Assembly (NCBI RefSeq): GCF_031626495.1
Contig: NZ_JAMQOJ010000001.1
Span: 372,001-436,000, forward strand
Direction of reading: 5' to 3'
DNA: 64,000 nucleotides
Source of the DNA: Natrinema sp031626495
GTDB taxonomy: Archaea; Halobacteriota; Halobacteria; Halobacteriales; Natrialbaceae
The notes under the pieces were generated by a model. It worked only from the letters and a program-made list of their open reading frames with translations, was not told the origin of the DNA and did not search any database. Within the stretch, counting starts at the first letter, position 1; every line of letters begins with the position of its first letter. Made by a program: the position numbers and the translations under genes. Positions 8,253-17,228 of the stretch are shown one piece after another.

Positions 8253-9632
8253 TCAGCCGGTCGTCTCCGCAACGTCGTCGTTCGACTCCGTCCGCGGCTC
8301 GTCCCGGAAGAACGCCTCGAGTTCGAACGGCTCGTCCTCGCCTTCGACGCCGGTCACGTCCAGCGCGGTCACCTCGGCGTCGGTCTCGAGCAGCCCCGCC
8401 AGACTCGGCTCCGTCCGTCCGTTGTCGCTGCTGATGAGCTCCTTCACGTAGAGGCCGCCCTCGCCGTGGAGTCGCACCTCGGCCTCGGTCGGCGATCGGA
8501 GGTCGCCCTCGATCCCGTAGACCGTTCGTTCGCGGGTCAGTCCCGCCCGCCGGTGGTCGACCCGCTCGGGCGTGTACTGCTCGACGGTCGTCCCCTCGAG
8601 CTCGTCGAGGGCGGCGTCGAACGCACCCTCGTCGACCGGCTCGGCAAACTCCACGTCGGTCCGATACCGTTTGCTCGCGTCGTGTTCCTTCACCCGTTCG
8701 ACCATCTCGTGGGTCGCCAGCCGCAGCCCCTCGACCTCGACTTTCCCGTCGGCGGCGTCGTTGATCTCGCGCTCGAGTTCGCCCGGATCGGGATCGCGTC
8801 TCCGGGGTCGTTTCACCTCGAGGACGAACGGCCGCCCGCCCTCGAGCATGCGGGCGTCGACGTCCTCGCGGCCCGCGCCGTGGAAGGTGCCCTCGTCGCC
8901 GTTCATGGCGTCGACGACGTGGGGTCGAACGACCTGCTCGACGCTGGTGTCGTACATGTAGCCCGAGCCGCCGCAGTAGTCGCAGGGCTCCTCGCCGTCG
9001 TCGCTCAGTTGGACGCCGCTGCCGCCACACTCCCGACAGGGCCACTCAGTCTGCGGGATGTCGCGCTCTAACTTGCGGTAGCGGCCATAGACGAAGGCGG
9101 GGTTGACCTGCACGTCGACCGCGTGGCCCGTGACGGTCCCCGACTCGAGGGCCTCGAGCGGGTCGAACCCCTCGAGATCGACGATCGCGAGCACGTCGGG
9201 TCGGTCGAAGTCCACCTCGGTTTCGGTCGTCGCGCCGACGCGCCGGCCGACTTCGCGGTTGACCTCCCGCTTGATCGACTCGCCGACGTCGGGGTCGAGG
9301 CCGGCGTCCTCTCGAAAGAGGCGTTCGTTCTCCTCGACCAGCGGCGGGACGCGGGTGCCGACCTGGTAGGTAGCGAACTCGGTCCCCTCGAGGGCGTCGA
9401 CGATGGCGTCGGAGATCGCGTCGAAGGTGCCGCAGTACCCCTCGCAGACCCAGCAGTCCGCGGGGTCGGTCGGCTCGAAGTCCTCGTCGTCAGCTAGCGC
9501 GACCGTGGTCCGCAGCGCCCGGCCGCGCTCGGCGTTGGTCAGCCCGAAGCTCCGTTCGGCGAAGGGCCGTCCGAGACAGGAGTCGCAGACGGCACCCGTC
9601 GACAGCAGCGCGCGGGCGTCTTCCGTGATCAT
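8253..9632 (-). CDS. pus10: tRNA pseudouridine(54/55) synthase Pus10
   Basis: A 459-aa archaeal Pus10, the enzyme that makes pseudouridine at tRNA positions 54 and/or 55. The N-terminal THUMP-containing domain carries zinc-binding cysteines (CDSCLGRPF near residue 14 and CWVCEGYC near 60), and a mid-protein CRECGGSG/CDYCGGSG pair gives a second zinc ribbon. The catalytic domain has the signature GREDVDARML, whose Asp is the nucleophile of all pseudouridine synthases. I chose the ATG at 9632 so that the protein begins with the conserved MITEDARALLSTGAVCDSC segment. Its product at position 54 is the substrate of TrmY, encoded 3 kb away. Confidence 0.95.
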   Translation of the reverse strand: MITEDARALLSTGAVCDSCLGRPFAERSFGLTNAERGRALRTTVALADDEDFEPTDPADCWVCEGYCGTFDAISDAIVDALEGTEFATYQVGTRVPPLVEENERLFREDAGLDPDVGESIKREVNREVGRRVGATTETEVDFDRPDVLAIVDLEGFDPLEALESGTVTGHAVDVQVNPAFVYGRYRKLERDIPQTEWPCRECGGSGVQLSDDGEEPCDYCGGSGYMYDTSVEQVVRPHVVDAMNGDEGTFHGAGREDVDARMLEGGRPFVLEVKRPRRRDPDPGELEREINDAADGKVEVEGLRLATHEMVERVKEHDASKRYRTDVEFAEPVDEGAFDAALDELEGTTVEQYTPERVDHRRAGLTRERTVYGIEGDLRSPTEAEVRLHGEGGLYVKELISSDNGRTEPSLAGLLETDAEVTALDVTGVEGEDEPFELEAFFRDEPRTESNDDVAETTG

Positions 9633-9782
9633 GTCTCGGGAGTCGGGTGGCCGCGGGTAACACGTTTTCCCTTCGTGGAGACGGGACGGCGACCCGGAAC
9701 GCCGCTCGGGACGAGTGCCGCGGCTTGAATACGCCGGTCGTTTGCCCGGAGGTTCAAATGGGTCGGGTCCTATCGCCCCATC

Positions 9783-10892
9783 ATGCACGATTCCCGACTG
9801 GATCGGCGCTCGTTTCTCGCGGCCGCGAGCGCCGGCCTCGCCGGTGCCGTCGCCGGCTGCGCCGAGCCCCGGGCCGACAGTTCGATCGAGGGCAGCTCTT
9901 CCTACGGCATCGACCGCAGTAACCTCGCGGAGGGGTCCGCCTTCACCGACCTCTACGACGCGATCATCGAATCGGTCACGCAGGTTCGCGTCTTCGGAGT
10001 CCGGAATCCCGACACGGGCGCCCAGGGTCGCGGCCAGGGCTCCGGCTTCCTCTACGACGACCGCCACGTCGTCACCAACGACCACGTCATCGCCAACGGG
10101 ACGGCGGCCGACCTCCAGTACATTACCGGCGACTGGACGAGCACCACGCTCGTCGGCCGGGACTACTACAGCGATCTGGCCGTCCTCGAGGTCGATCACG
10201 TCCCGAAGGCGGCGACACCGCTGACCCTGACCGACGAACGGCCCGTCGTCGGCCAGCAGGTCGCCGCCGTCGGCAACCCCTACGGCCTCGAGGGGACGAT
10301 GTCGACGGGGATCGTCAGCGGCGTCGATCGGACGCTGTCGCTCCCGGATCGCCAGTTCTCGTTCCCGAACGTCGTCCAGACCGACGCCGCGGTCAACCCC
10401 GGAAACAGCGGCGGGCCGCTCGTCGATCTCGACGGTGAGGTCGTCGGCGTCATCAACTCCGGTGGCGGCGACAACATCGCCTTCGCGATCTCGGCGGCGC
10501 TGGCCGGACGGGTCGTGCCGGCGCTCATCGAAGACGGCGAGTACGAGCACGCCTATATGGGCGTCGGGCTCCGGACCGTCGATCGGCTCGTCGCCGAGGC
10601 CAACGACCTCTCCGAGGCGACCGGCGTCATGGTCACGGCCGTGGTCGACGGCTCGGGGGCCGACGGCGTACTTCGGCCGGCCTCGGGGACCGTCCAGCGA
10701 CGCGGCGAGCCGATCCCGGTCGGCGGCGACGTCGTCCTCGCGCTGGACGACGAGCCGATCCCCGACCGCCACGCCCTCTCGACATATCTCGCGCTCGAGA
10801 CTAGCCCCGGCGATACGATCGCGGTGCGACTCCGGCGAAACGACCGAACGATCACTCGAGACCTGACTCTCGGTGCGCGGCCGTCGGTCTAA
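9783..10892 (+). CDS. HtrA/DegP-like serine protease, Tat lipoprotein
   Basis: A 369-aa extracytoplasmic trypsin-like protease. The N-terminus has a twin-arginine motif (DRRSFLAAA) followed by a lipobox ending in AVAGC, with lipidation expected on Cys26, so it is probably Tat-exported and membrane-tethered. The catalytic triad is visible as His101 (VVTNDHVI), Asp131 (YYSDLAVL) and Ser209 (NPGNSGGPL). A single C-terminal PDZ-like domain (about 245-360) has the VTAVVDGSGADG and GDVVLALDDEPI segments. This is the HtrA domain layout, with a role in surface protein quality control. It is divergent from pus10 with 150 bp between them. Confidence 0.93.
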   Translation: MHDSRLDRRSFLAAASAGLAGAVAGCAEPRADSSIEGSSSYGIDRSNLAEGSAFTDLYDAIIESVTQVRVFGVRNPDTGAQGRGQGSGFLYDDRHVVTNDHVIANGTAADLQYITGDWTSTTLVGRDYYSDLAVLEVDHVPKAATPLTLTDERPVVGQQVAAVGNPYGLEGTMSTGIVSGVDRTLSLPDRQFSFPNVVQTDAAVNPGNSGGPLVDLDGEVVGVINSGGGDNIAFAISAALAGRVVPALIEDGEYEHAYMGVGLRTVDRLVAEANDLSEATGVMVTAVVDGSGADGVLRPASGTVQRRGEPIPVGGDVVLALDDEPIPDRHALSTYLALETSPGDTIAVRLRRNDRTITRDLTLGARPSV

Positions 10893-11170
10893 CCCGCATC
10901 CACGACGGGGTCTCGTCTCTCCGGCCGCCCGCGAGACATCGTTCACAACGAACCGTTTACGTCGGTTTGTTCGCGCCATCTTCGATTGCAGCAGCGCATA
11001 GCGACATCGTACACGTCAAGTCCCGTTACGTTCATTTTCGGCCGATTAAACCGTCCAAATCGCGACGGATCCGGACGCTATTTGCCGGGTTCGCGGGGTT
11101 AGCAACTCGATAACAATAGTACGGAATCCGGTATCATTCGTCGGCGCGAGCACCCGCCGCCTGACACTGC

Positions 11171-11362
11171 ATGACCGACGCCGACTTCCACCCGCCCGAC
11201 ACCGAAGCACCGATCACCGATCTCGAGCACGTCACGGTCGAGAACGACGACGCCCCCAACGAGTGTGCGATCTTCCCCCGTGACGCCACCGAGGACGTGC
11301 TAACGACGACCTGGATCTCGGCCCACGAGGACTCCTTCGTCGACCTCGAGTCGATCCGCTGA
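11171..11362 (+). CDS. DUF7511-type small haloarchaeal protein
   Basis: A 63-aa acidic protein with the pattern DAPNECAIFPRDATEDVLTT followed by WISAHEDSFVDLESIR. This matches a small haloarchaeal domain of unknown function (I assign DUF7511 from memory). The window holds a second member at 54081-54311 with the parallel segment NDRCTLVPHDATTGEKL. The strong conservation of Cys, Pro-x-Asp-Ala and Trp suggests a folded domain. It is followed 9 bp later by a small membrane protein gene. Confidence 0.7.
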   Translation: MTDADFHPPDTEAPITDLEHVTVENDDAPNECAIFPRDATEDVLTTTWISAHEDSFVDLESIR

Positions 11363-11371
11363 TCCGCGACG

Positions 11372-11560
11372 ATGCACGTGAGTCACTCCGTCACCGCGGC
11401 CGGCTTCTGGCTCGGAACCCTGCTTCCGGTCGCCTACCTCCCCTTCCTCGTCGGCGGCATCGACTCGATCAGTCAGCTGTCGCTGTTCCTCGGGCTGGTC
11501 TCGATTCACGCCCTCGCCCTCGTCGTCGGCCACGACTACTCGGGGTCGCGGTCCCGCTGA
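11372..11560 (+). CDS. Small two-helix membrane protein
   Basis: A 62-aa protein with two hydrophobic helices (about residues 7-28 and 33-54) and a short polar tail (DYSGSRSR). No motif identifies a function. The start codon lies 9 bp after the stop of the DUF7511-type gene, so the two are probably in one transcript. It is too short for confident family assignment; the even codon use and clean helix pattern argue that it is real. Confidence 0.5.
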   Translation: MHVSHSVTAAGFWLGTLLPVAYLPFLVGGIDSISQLSLFLGLVSIHALALVVGHDYSGSRSR

Positions 11561-11701
11561 CCCTCGTCTCCTCCGCTTTTCGGGGTCGCCTCCTCCACCC
11601 ACCGGTGCCACTCCGATCGTCCGCTCGTGTTCGTTACCGGTCCGTGACTGGTCAGGTTCGCACCGAAAAGGGATATGTGTTCGATCGGGGCAGACGGTCA
11701 C

Positions 11702-11860
11702 ATGCAAACCCGCTGTCCGCTCTGTCGGCGATCCATGTCCCGCGACGAACAACACTGGTGTCGCTGCGGCAAGCCGATAGATTCGCGCTGTTACGACGCT
11801 CACGGTGACTGGTGCGCCGTCGGCGGCGTCGACGCTGCAGTCGGCGCGCTCGAGCGCTAG
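11702..11860 (+). CDS. Small cysteine-rich (zinc-binding) protein
   Basis: A 52-aa protein with CPLC and CRCG knuckles in the first 25 residues, then Cys and His residues in the segment CYDAHGDWC, giving seven cysteines in total. This is typical of the many haloarchaeal mini zinc-finger proteins that bind Zn and act in regulation or protein contacts. I chose the ATG at 11702 (MQTRCPLCRRSM) because the upstream in-frame ATG at 11675 adds nine residues of no character. It is convergent with another zinc-finger gene, whose stop is only 15 bp away. Confidence 0.6.
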   Translation: MQTRCPLCRRSMSRDEQHWCRCGKPIDSRCYDAHGDWCAVGGVDAAVGALER

Positions 11861-11875
11861 CGGCTTTCGATGGCG

Positions 11876-12061
11876 TTACTCGGCCGTCGGCGACCAGACC
11901 TGCGCTTGCGGCGTGCCACACTCGCCACAGACGACCGCCCGCTTGTTCTTGTACGTATCGCGCTCGAGTACCCCCTCCGAGCAGTTCGGACAGGTCCGCC
12001 CCTCGAGGATCGCGAGTAGTTGCCGCTTTCCGCCTGACTGCGACGACTCTGATTTCGCCAT
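11876..12061 (-). CDS. HVO_A0556-like zinc finger protein
   Basis: A 61-aa protein with a basic N-terminal helix (KRQLLAILEG), the knuckle CPNC, a basic linker RDTYKNKRAVV and the second knuckle CGEC before a short tail containing AQVW. This arrangement fits the HVO_A0556-type family of haloarchaeal zinc ribbons as I remember it; function unknown, probably nucleic-acid or protein binding. It is transcribed toward the previous cysteine-rich gene. Confidence 0.7.
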   Translation of the reverse strand: MAKSESSQSGGKRQLLAILEGRTCPNCSEGVLERDTYKNKRAVVCGECGTPQAQVWSPTAE

Positions 12062-12169
12062 ATAGACACTCCATACCGGAGATCGATGAAACGGTTGGCC
12101 ATGCCTATGCAGCCCGACGGTGCGTTCGAGCCGAAGGGCCTATACTCGTCTCCGCTGTACGCCCGCAGG

Positions 12170-12727
12170 ATGTGGCCCTGGGGACACCTCGCCGTCGCCT
12201 ATCTGCTGTATTCCGTCGTCGCTCGCCGGCGTTTCGATCGCCCGCCGCGTGCGCTGCCGGCGATTGCGCTCGCGATCGGCTCGCAGTTTCCCGATCTGAT
12301 CGACAAACCGCTCGCGTGGAACTTCGGGGTGTTGCCCGGCGGCCGAACCCTCACCCACTCGCTGTTCACCGCCGCGATCCTCGTTCCCGCCGTCTACGTC
12401 CTCGCAGACCGCCTCGAGTGCCGCACGATCGGCGTCGCTTTCCTCGTCGGCTACGGCTCGCACCTGCTGGCCGACGTCCCGCCGTCGGTCCTCTCGGGCG
12501 AGTTCGTCGGCGCGGCCTACCTCCTCTGGCCGGTTCTCGAGCAGCCGCCCGAAGCCCCCGTCGCGGGGATCCTCGACGCGTTCCTCCACTACTACGAACT
12601 GGGCCTCTACGAGTGGACCCAGTTCGCCCTCTTCGCCGTCGCCGTCGTCGTCTGGTACGCCGACGGGATGCCGGGGCTCGGACTCGTGCGTACCTCGCTC
12701 GAGCGCCGTCTCGGCGTGCAGTCCTGA
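12170..12727 (+). CDS. Membrane-bound metal-dependent hydrolase (YdjM/DUF457-like)
   Basis: A 185-aa integral membrane protein. The family signature is a set of His/Asp residues at membrane edges: GHLAVAYLL at the start, SQFPDLIDKP near residue 45, TLTHSLF near 65 and GSHLLADVPP near 100. These HxxxA, PDxxD, THS and HxxxD motifs are those of LexA-binding, inner-membrane-associated putative hydrolases. About five transmembrane helices are apparent. I chose the ATG at 12170 because the family starts directly with a MxxxGH-like segment. Substrate unknown. Confidence 0.82.
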   Translation: MWPWGHLAVAYLLYSVVARRRFDRPPRALPAIALAIGSQFPDLIDKPLAWNFGVLPGGRTLTHSLFTAAILVPAVYVLADRLECRTIGVAFLVGYGSHLLADVPPSVLSGEFVGAAYLLWPVLEQPPEAPVAGILDAFLHYYELGLYEWTQFALFAVAVVVWYADGMPGLGLVRTSLERRLGVQS

Positions 12728-12785
12728 TCCAGCCGGCCCGCCGGCGAATCGTGGCGGCTATCCCGCCGGCCGCCCTCTGCCCGAT

Positions 12786-13388
12786 ATGCGCCAGTTCGTC
12801 CTCATCGGTCACGACGTGCCGACGACGCCCGACTTCTCGCTCGACGACCTCGCCGGCGGAGCCGGCCGTCTCGATGCCCTCTGCCGGTCGATCACCGCCG
12901 CGTTCGTCACCTCCCACGGCATCCGCGAGGACGTTCGCGTCCACCTGATCGCTCGAGACGAGTACACCATCACCTTCGACGGGAGCGAACTCCGGCGTCT
13001 CAACCCCGACGAGCGGAGTACGGCCGCGCTGGTTCGCACCGCGCTCGAGCACCGCGAGGACGCCATCGGCGCGCTCCCCGCGGAACCGAGTCCGGGCGTG
13101 GAACTGTATCGCCGCGGATTCGCGGGGACGCTCGAGGCGATCGCCGACGACGGTCCGATCGTCCAGTTGCACGAGGACGGCGAGGCAGCGATCGACGTGG
13201 ATGCTGACGCGCTCACGGACGGTGTGTTCGTCCTCTCGGATCATCGGGACTTCACGGACGAGGAGGCGGCTGTACTCGAGGACCACGCCGATCGGCGACT
13301 CCGGCTCGGCCCCGCGTTGCTGCACGCCGATCAGGCGATTACGATCGCACACCACTATCTGGACACGGACGGCTACGAGCGGTTTTGA
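12786..13388 (+). CDS. trmY: tRNA (pseudouridine(54)-N1)-methyltransferase TrmY
   Basis: A 200-aa SPOUT-class methyltransferase that uses S-adenosylmethionine to methylate N1 of pseudouridine 54 in archaeal tRNAs. Recognisable segments are the start MRQFVLIGHDVPTTPDFSLDD, LDALCRSITAAFVTSHGIR, and the C-terminal SAM-binding knot including GVFVLSDHRDFTDEE and RLGPALLHADQAI. The length equals that of the family. The gene ends about 90 bp before the tRNA-Pro gene. Together with pus10 it encodes two consecutive steps in making m1-pseudouridine 54, the archaeal counterpart of ribothymidine. Confidence 0.95.
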   Translation: MRQFVLIGHDVPTTPDFSLDDLAGGAGRLDALCRSITAAFVTSHGIREDVRVHLIARDEYTITFDGSELRRLNPDERSTAALVRTALEHREDAIGALPAEPSPGVELYRRGFAGTLEAIADDGPIVQLHEDGEAAIDVDADALTDGVFVLSDHRDFTDEEAAVLEDHADRRLRLGPALLHADQAITIAHHYLDTDGYERF

Positions 13389-13480
13389 GTGGGCGGCTCG
13401 AGCGGAGTTGGGCCGCCGTCGGGTGGTGCGACAGCCCCTTTCGCAAGCGTTAAACGAACGGACGCGTTTTCTCAGAATGC

Positions 13481-13553
13481 GGGCCGGTGGGGTAGCTTGG
13501 TATCCTTCGGCCTTCGGGTGGCCGTAACCGCAGTTCGAATCTGCGCCGGCCCA
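13481..13553 (+). tRNA. tRNA-Pro (anticodon CGG)
   Basis: A 73-nt cloverleaf with no intron. The acceptor stem pairs GGGCCGG with CCGGCCC and the discriminator is A. The anticodon arm has stem CGGCC/GGCCG with loop TTCGGGT, so the anticodon is CGG (Pro, codon CCG). The T arm is CGCAG-TTCGAAT-CTGCG. CCA is not encoded. Its last 16 bases form part of the 18-bp repeat found again at 40264-40281, so this gene is the attachment site of the adjacent integrated element and was left intact by the insertion. Confidence 0.95.
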
Positions 13554-13555
13554 CT
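13538..13555 (+). other. Attachment site copy at tRNA-Pro 3' end
   Basis: The 18-bp core aatctgcgccggcccact covers the T-stem/acceptor end of tRNA-Pro and two bases beyond it. The identical sequence recurs at 40264-40281. The flanks differ on both sides (g/t before, ata/gga after), so the core is exactly 18 bp. Confidence 0.88.
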
Positions 13556-13749
13556 ATAGCTCGCACCCTTTCTGGAGTCGAGGAGAATCGCCCTATAGCT
13601 TGGGGTTCAGGGGGTGCGATGCCGCTATCTGGCGCGAGAGTCCAACTGCGCTGCATACGGGCGTCCAAGCCCTACGGCGATTAGGTGTAGAGCTACCAGG
13701 GCAAAAGTGATGCCTCCACCAGTTGCGGTGGCGGCGCGACGGCGGCCCG

Positions 13750-13854
13750 CTATCGCGGGCAGTCCGGGTCGCTACACTCCCGGCGCGGGATGCCGCCGCG
13801 CGTCGACGACTGGGTCATCCGCGCACCACACCGCGGGCAGTACCGACTAGTCAT
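13750..13854 (-). CDS. 34-aa zinc-ribbon miniprotein
   Basis: The peptide starts MTSRYCPRCGARM and ends with ECSDPDCPR, giving a CxxC ... CxxxxC zinc knuckle pair. Its ATG overlaps the last codons of the preceding gene by 8 bp (the stop TAG of that gene lies inside ATGACTAG), so it is the third cistron of the primase-helicase operon. Such mini zinc ribbons are common in haloarchaeal plasmids and viruses; function unknown. Confidence 0.55.
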   Translation of the reverse strand: MTSRYCPRCGARMTQSSTRGGIPRRECSDPDCPR

Positions 13855-14188
13855 CGTCACCTCGCGCTTCCTTCGCTTCCTCGAGGTATCGCTCGAGGTC
13901 TTGCTGACCGACGATCTCTCCGCGCTCGTCCTCATCGGCGTCTCCGTACCGCTCGAGCGCACGCCACGCGCGGCGCGTCGTCTGCCACCCGTCCTCGCGC
14001 TGCTCGATGAGACCGCGGTTGCGCAGGTCGCACAGGATCGACCGGCTGAGACCGGTGTCCGACCACTTCCATACCGGGCCGGGCGCCGGCAAATGGTCGT
14101 CGAGAACCTGGTGGTGCGACCGCATCCAGCACGCGTTCGCATGGGTTAGCTGCTGACCACCGCGACCGGCCGTGGTGGTGGCGATCAT
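13847..14188 (-). CDS. Putative helix-turn-helix protein in primase operon
   Basis: A 113-aa acidic protein. The central part (about residues 35-80) reads like a winged-helix: GLSRSILCDLRNRGLIEQREDGW resembles recognition helix plus wing, and the C-terminal third is highly charged (ERYGDADEDERGE). The start overlaps the primase-helicase stop (ATGA), so it is translationally coupled to it. Function unknown; a replication or copy-control role is inferred from position only. Confidence 0.6.
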   Translation of the reverse strand: MIATTTAGRGGQQLTHANACWMRSHHQVLDDHLPAPGPVWKWSDTGLSRSILCDLRNRGLIEQREDGWQTTRRAWRALERYGDADEDERGEIVGQQDLERYLEEAKEARGDDD

Positions 14189-17079
14189 CGGCCCATCTCC
14201 TGCGGTCGCTTCGCCGCACGGTACTTCCCTCTGTCCGGCTCGTACACCGCCCCTTTCTGCTTCAGCGTCTCAATGTCCGCCTCGACCGTCTCGGCGTCGT
14301 CGGTTGCTTCCTCCACCACCGCGTCATGCGGCGCGCCGGACTCTTCGTCAGCGATGTCGTCGATCGTCCTAACGAGTTCCGGCAGTCGCTCGGCCTGCGG
14401 CGTGCCGTTCTCTTCGTTGTCGCCGTCGCTTCCGACCAATTCGATGTCTGCGCCTTGGTCGTCGATCCGGTCAGCAGCATCGAGTTCATCGAGCGCGTCC
14501 TCAAGATGGGTTCCCGTCAGGCTGCTTCCCTCAAGCACCGTTCTCCTCAGGTAGCTACGCGATGCCGCCGATCTCTTGCTGTCCTCGAGGATCTCAAGGA
14601 CCGCCTCCTTCGCTCGCTCGACATCGTCGATGCTCTCGTCCTCGCTGGTGTCGCTATCACCACCAGCACCACTGTCCAGGTCATCGTCCTCGTCGTCACC
14701 GTCCGTGTCGAGACTGCTTTGCTCGCCGTCGGTGTCGATCTTCCCGACCTCCGTACCAGGGGTGATGACGACTATGATACCATCGTCGTCCTCGACGTCG
14801 ACGTTGCGCAGGATGTACGTCTCTCCGGCTTCTAGGCCGACCGCGCAGAACCGCGTTTCGAACTTGACGCCACTTCCTTCGTCGTCGATCCGACCCTCAA
14901 CCTCGACCTTCCCCCACGGCGGGCCATTCGCCACGCCCATGATGGGGGCGGCGATGTCGACATCTTTCATTCCGGCTTCGAGCGCGTCGAGTTCTACTAG
15001 ACCGCCGTCTTCCTCTTCGTCGCTGCTGATGGAGTCGCCTTCTTCCTCTTCGTCATCGCTACCACCCGCGTCGAGACCGTAGCGCTCGGCGACCGTGTTC
15101 GGAAGGTACCGCTCGGCACCCTCGACCCATCGCACTCCCTTCCAGCACGGGAGCGTCCGGTCCTCGTCATGATGGCGCTTCGAGCGACCGGTCTCAACTG
15201 ACAGATAATCCTTCGTCATGTCGCTCGCAAAGTCTCTCTTGCCACGCCGCTTCGACGTCGACATCTCTTCGGCGATTGCGAGATACGCCTTGTGTGCGTG
15301 CTTCTTGATGATGACGTCCTCACTGGTGGCGTCCTCGGTCGTGATGAGAGCGGCCACCCGTGCTTCCGGGTCGCTCAGGTTCTCATACTCTTCGAGGCGC
15401 TCTTCTTTGCTTTCGGGGATCGACGTTTCGCCACCGTCGAGAAGCCGCTGCGCCCCGTCAACCGCGAGCTTCAGCAGGCGTTCAAGCTCTTCGTCCGTCG
15501 TGAGCTTGCTCTTCAGGTCCCGGTCTTTGTTCGGGAGGTCCGGGTCTTCGTCGCTGTGCTGGTTTCTGAAGGGCACGTGGTACAGGCGTTCGGCGACCGC
15601 TTCGCCCTTCTGACCCAGCGTCGGCGGGTCGTTGCTCGAGAAGATGAGGGTCGCGCGGTTCCTGAAGTCCTGCGGGTCGATACCCTTCTTTTCGGCCGGC
15701 ACGACGTCGTCACCGGTGAGCTTCTTGAACAAGCTCAGGTCGTTGATGCGGTTGCCCGACAGATCGCTGCCGATGTTCGCCATCGAACCAACAAGGTCAG
15801 CAAGCGCGAACCGGTTGCTCGTCAGCTTCTCAAGCGGCTGGTGCGACGTGTTCCCCGACAAGAGCTCGGCGATGACGTCTTCAAACACGCCCTTCCCGGT
15901 GTCCGGCGGCCCGTGCATCACCAGCGACAGCTTCGGCTGATACCGCGGCAGAAGCGTGTGCCCGACGACTTCCTCGAGAAACAGCCGATCTTCTTCACGC
16001 TGCGTGCTCTCATCGAGGAATTCGTCGATACGGCCAGGCTCAGCATCCGGGGTCCAATCGGTGTCGATACCGGTGATGAAATTGTACTCAGGGTCGTGGT
16101 CTTCGAGGTCACCGGTCTCGAGGTTGAGCACGCCATTCCCGACGTTCAGCAACGGCTCATCGTGGTACCCGGCGTCGACCGCGGCGCTCGCAGTCGCCTC
16201 TATCGTCTGTATGCGCTTCTTGATGTGGTTCTTTTCAGCCGGCGCCCAATGCTCGTCAAGCTTGTTCTCGAGGATTTCGCCGAGTTCGTCACCCTCATCG
16301 TCCTCGTTGTCGGGGTCTTCGGGTTCGTACACGCCCGTCTCGGAGTTGTACCACCAGAGTTCTTCGAATTGCGGGAGGTACATCCAGTCGTTGTGTGCGA
16401 GCACCAGGTACGCAGCGATCTGCCGCGCCTTACCACGCCGACCGTCCTTGTACAGGTCTCGCACGTCACCCCACGACCAAACTCGGCCGACGACGTCGAT
16501 GCGCTCGTCGGTCGACATGTCCTCCCATCGCGCGGGTAGCTCGTTCTCATCCGGGTCAGCATCGGCGATGCTGGCGGCGTCGACCTCGCTCGCCGAGTCG
16601 ACGAGCACCGTCACCTCGTCTGCTTCCGCGTCGTACTCGACGACGTCACTGTACACGGCGCGCACGATCCACTCGCCGAGCGTCAGCGCGGCGTCGTCCG
16701 GCAGGCGCTCGCGCACACTCTCAAGCGATGCCGTCTTCTCTCCGTCACCGTCGAACGTGACCGCGCGCGTGACTGCCGTCCAAATCGCCTTGCTCGCGTC
16801 GATCTCGTCGTCGCTCGCGCTGCGGAACAGTTTATCGAGCTTGGCTTCTTCCCGCTCTTCTACCGGGTTCCACTCGGCGCCCCCCTCTTCGTCGCTGCTG
16901 GTGGCGCCTTCTTCCTCTTCGTCGCTGTCGCCACCATCGCCTTCGTCGCCAAAGACGATCGCCTTACCGGCGTCGAACAAGTCTTCGATGTCTTCTTTTT
17001 CGCCAGCGGTATCGCTGGCGGTCGATGCGTTCTCGTCAGTCCCGGTGTCTTTATTTTCCGGGATGTCCGTTTCTGACAT
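14185..17079 (-). CDS. D5/P4-type primase-helicase (SF3 helicase)
   Basis: A 964-aa replication protein. The N-terminal 90 residues are low-complexity Glu/Asp/Ser. A region resembling the D5-N domain (about 200-370) contains YNSETGVYEPED and VLNLETGDLEDHDPEYNFITG, both typical of phage/plasmid P4-family primases. The SF3 helicase follows, with Walker A GPPDTGKG at about 390-397, SMANIGSDLSG and a sensor-like IFSSNDPPTL. The C-terminal third has long acidic linkers and ends in a winged-helix-like segment (VEADIETLKQKGAVYEPDRG). I chose the ATG at 17079. No archaeo-eukaryotic primase motif is obvious in the N-terminus, so it may act as a replicative helicase only. It is the main replication candidate of the element. 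Confidence 0.85.
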   Translation of the reverse strand: MSETDIPENKDTGTDENASTASDTAGEKEDIEDLFDAGKAIVFGDEGDGGDSDEEEEGATSSDEEGGAEWNPVEEREEAKLDKLFRSASDDEIDASKAIWTAVTRAVTFDGDGEKTASLESVRERLPDDAALTLGEWIVRAVYSDVVEYDAEADEVTVLVDSASEVDAASIADADPDENELPARWEDMSTDERIDVVGRVWSWGDVRDLYKDGRRGKARQIAAYLVLAHNDWMYLPQFEELWWYNSETGVYEPEDPDNEDDEGDELGEILENKLDEHWAPAEKNHIKKRIQTIEATASAAVDAGYHDEPLLNVGNGVLNLETGDLEDHDPEYNFITGIDTDWTPDAEPGRIDEFLDESTQREEDRLFLEEVVGHTLLPRYQPKLSLVMHGPPDTGKGVFEDVIAELLSGNTSHQPLEKLTSNRFALADLVGSMANIGSDLSGNRINDLSLFKKLTGDDVVPAEKKGIDPQDFRNRATLIFSSNDPPTLGQKGEAVAERLYHVPFRNQHSDEDPDLPNKDRDLKSKLTTDEELERLLKLAVDGAQRLLDGGETSIPESKEERLEEYENLSDPEARVAALITTEDATSEDVIIKKHAHKAYLAIAEEMSTSKRRGKRDFASDMTKDYLSVETGRSKRHHDEDRTLPCWKGVRWVEGAERYLPNTVAERYGLDAGGSDDEEEEGDSISSDEEEDGGLVELDALEAGMKDVDIAAPIMGVANGPPWGKVEVEGRIDDEGSGVKFETRFCAVGLEAGETYILRNVDVEDDDGIIVVITPGTEVGKIDTDGEQSSLDTDGDDEDDDLDSGAGGDSDTSEDESIDDVERAKEAVLEILEDSKRSAASRSYLRRTVLEGSSLTGTHLEDALDELDAADRIDDQGADIELVGSDGDNEENGTPQAERLPELVRTIDDIADEESGAPHDAVVEEATDDAETVEADIETLKQKGAVYEPDRGKYRAAKRPQEMGR

Positions 17080-17190
17080 GGTGATCGGTCGCTCGGTCAC
17101 CAAACCCGTTTCGCGCGGGCGGTGGTGACGCCCGCGCGATTTTACCTCGATGGAACCGGGTTCGGCTTACCTGGAAGTAGCCATCATCGA

Positions 17191-17200
17191 CACTTATACC
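17191..17200 (+). promoter_or_regulatory. TATA-like box for winged-helix gene
   Basis: The sequence cacttatacc lies about 30 bp upstream of the ATG at 17229, the position expected for a short-leader archaeal promoter. It sits in the 149-bp divergent gap between the primase-helicase and the winged-helix gene. Confidence 0.45.
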
Positions 17201-17228
17201 CTTGGGGTGCGTAAGGTGATACGATCCT

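Noticed and set aside
15292..16539. Long plus-strand frame inside the primase-helicase region
   Set aside because: It lies antisense to the SF3 helicase motifs, which are well conserved on the minus strand.
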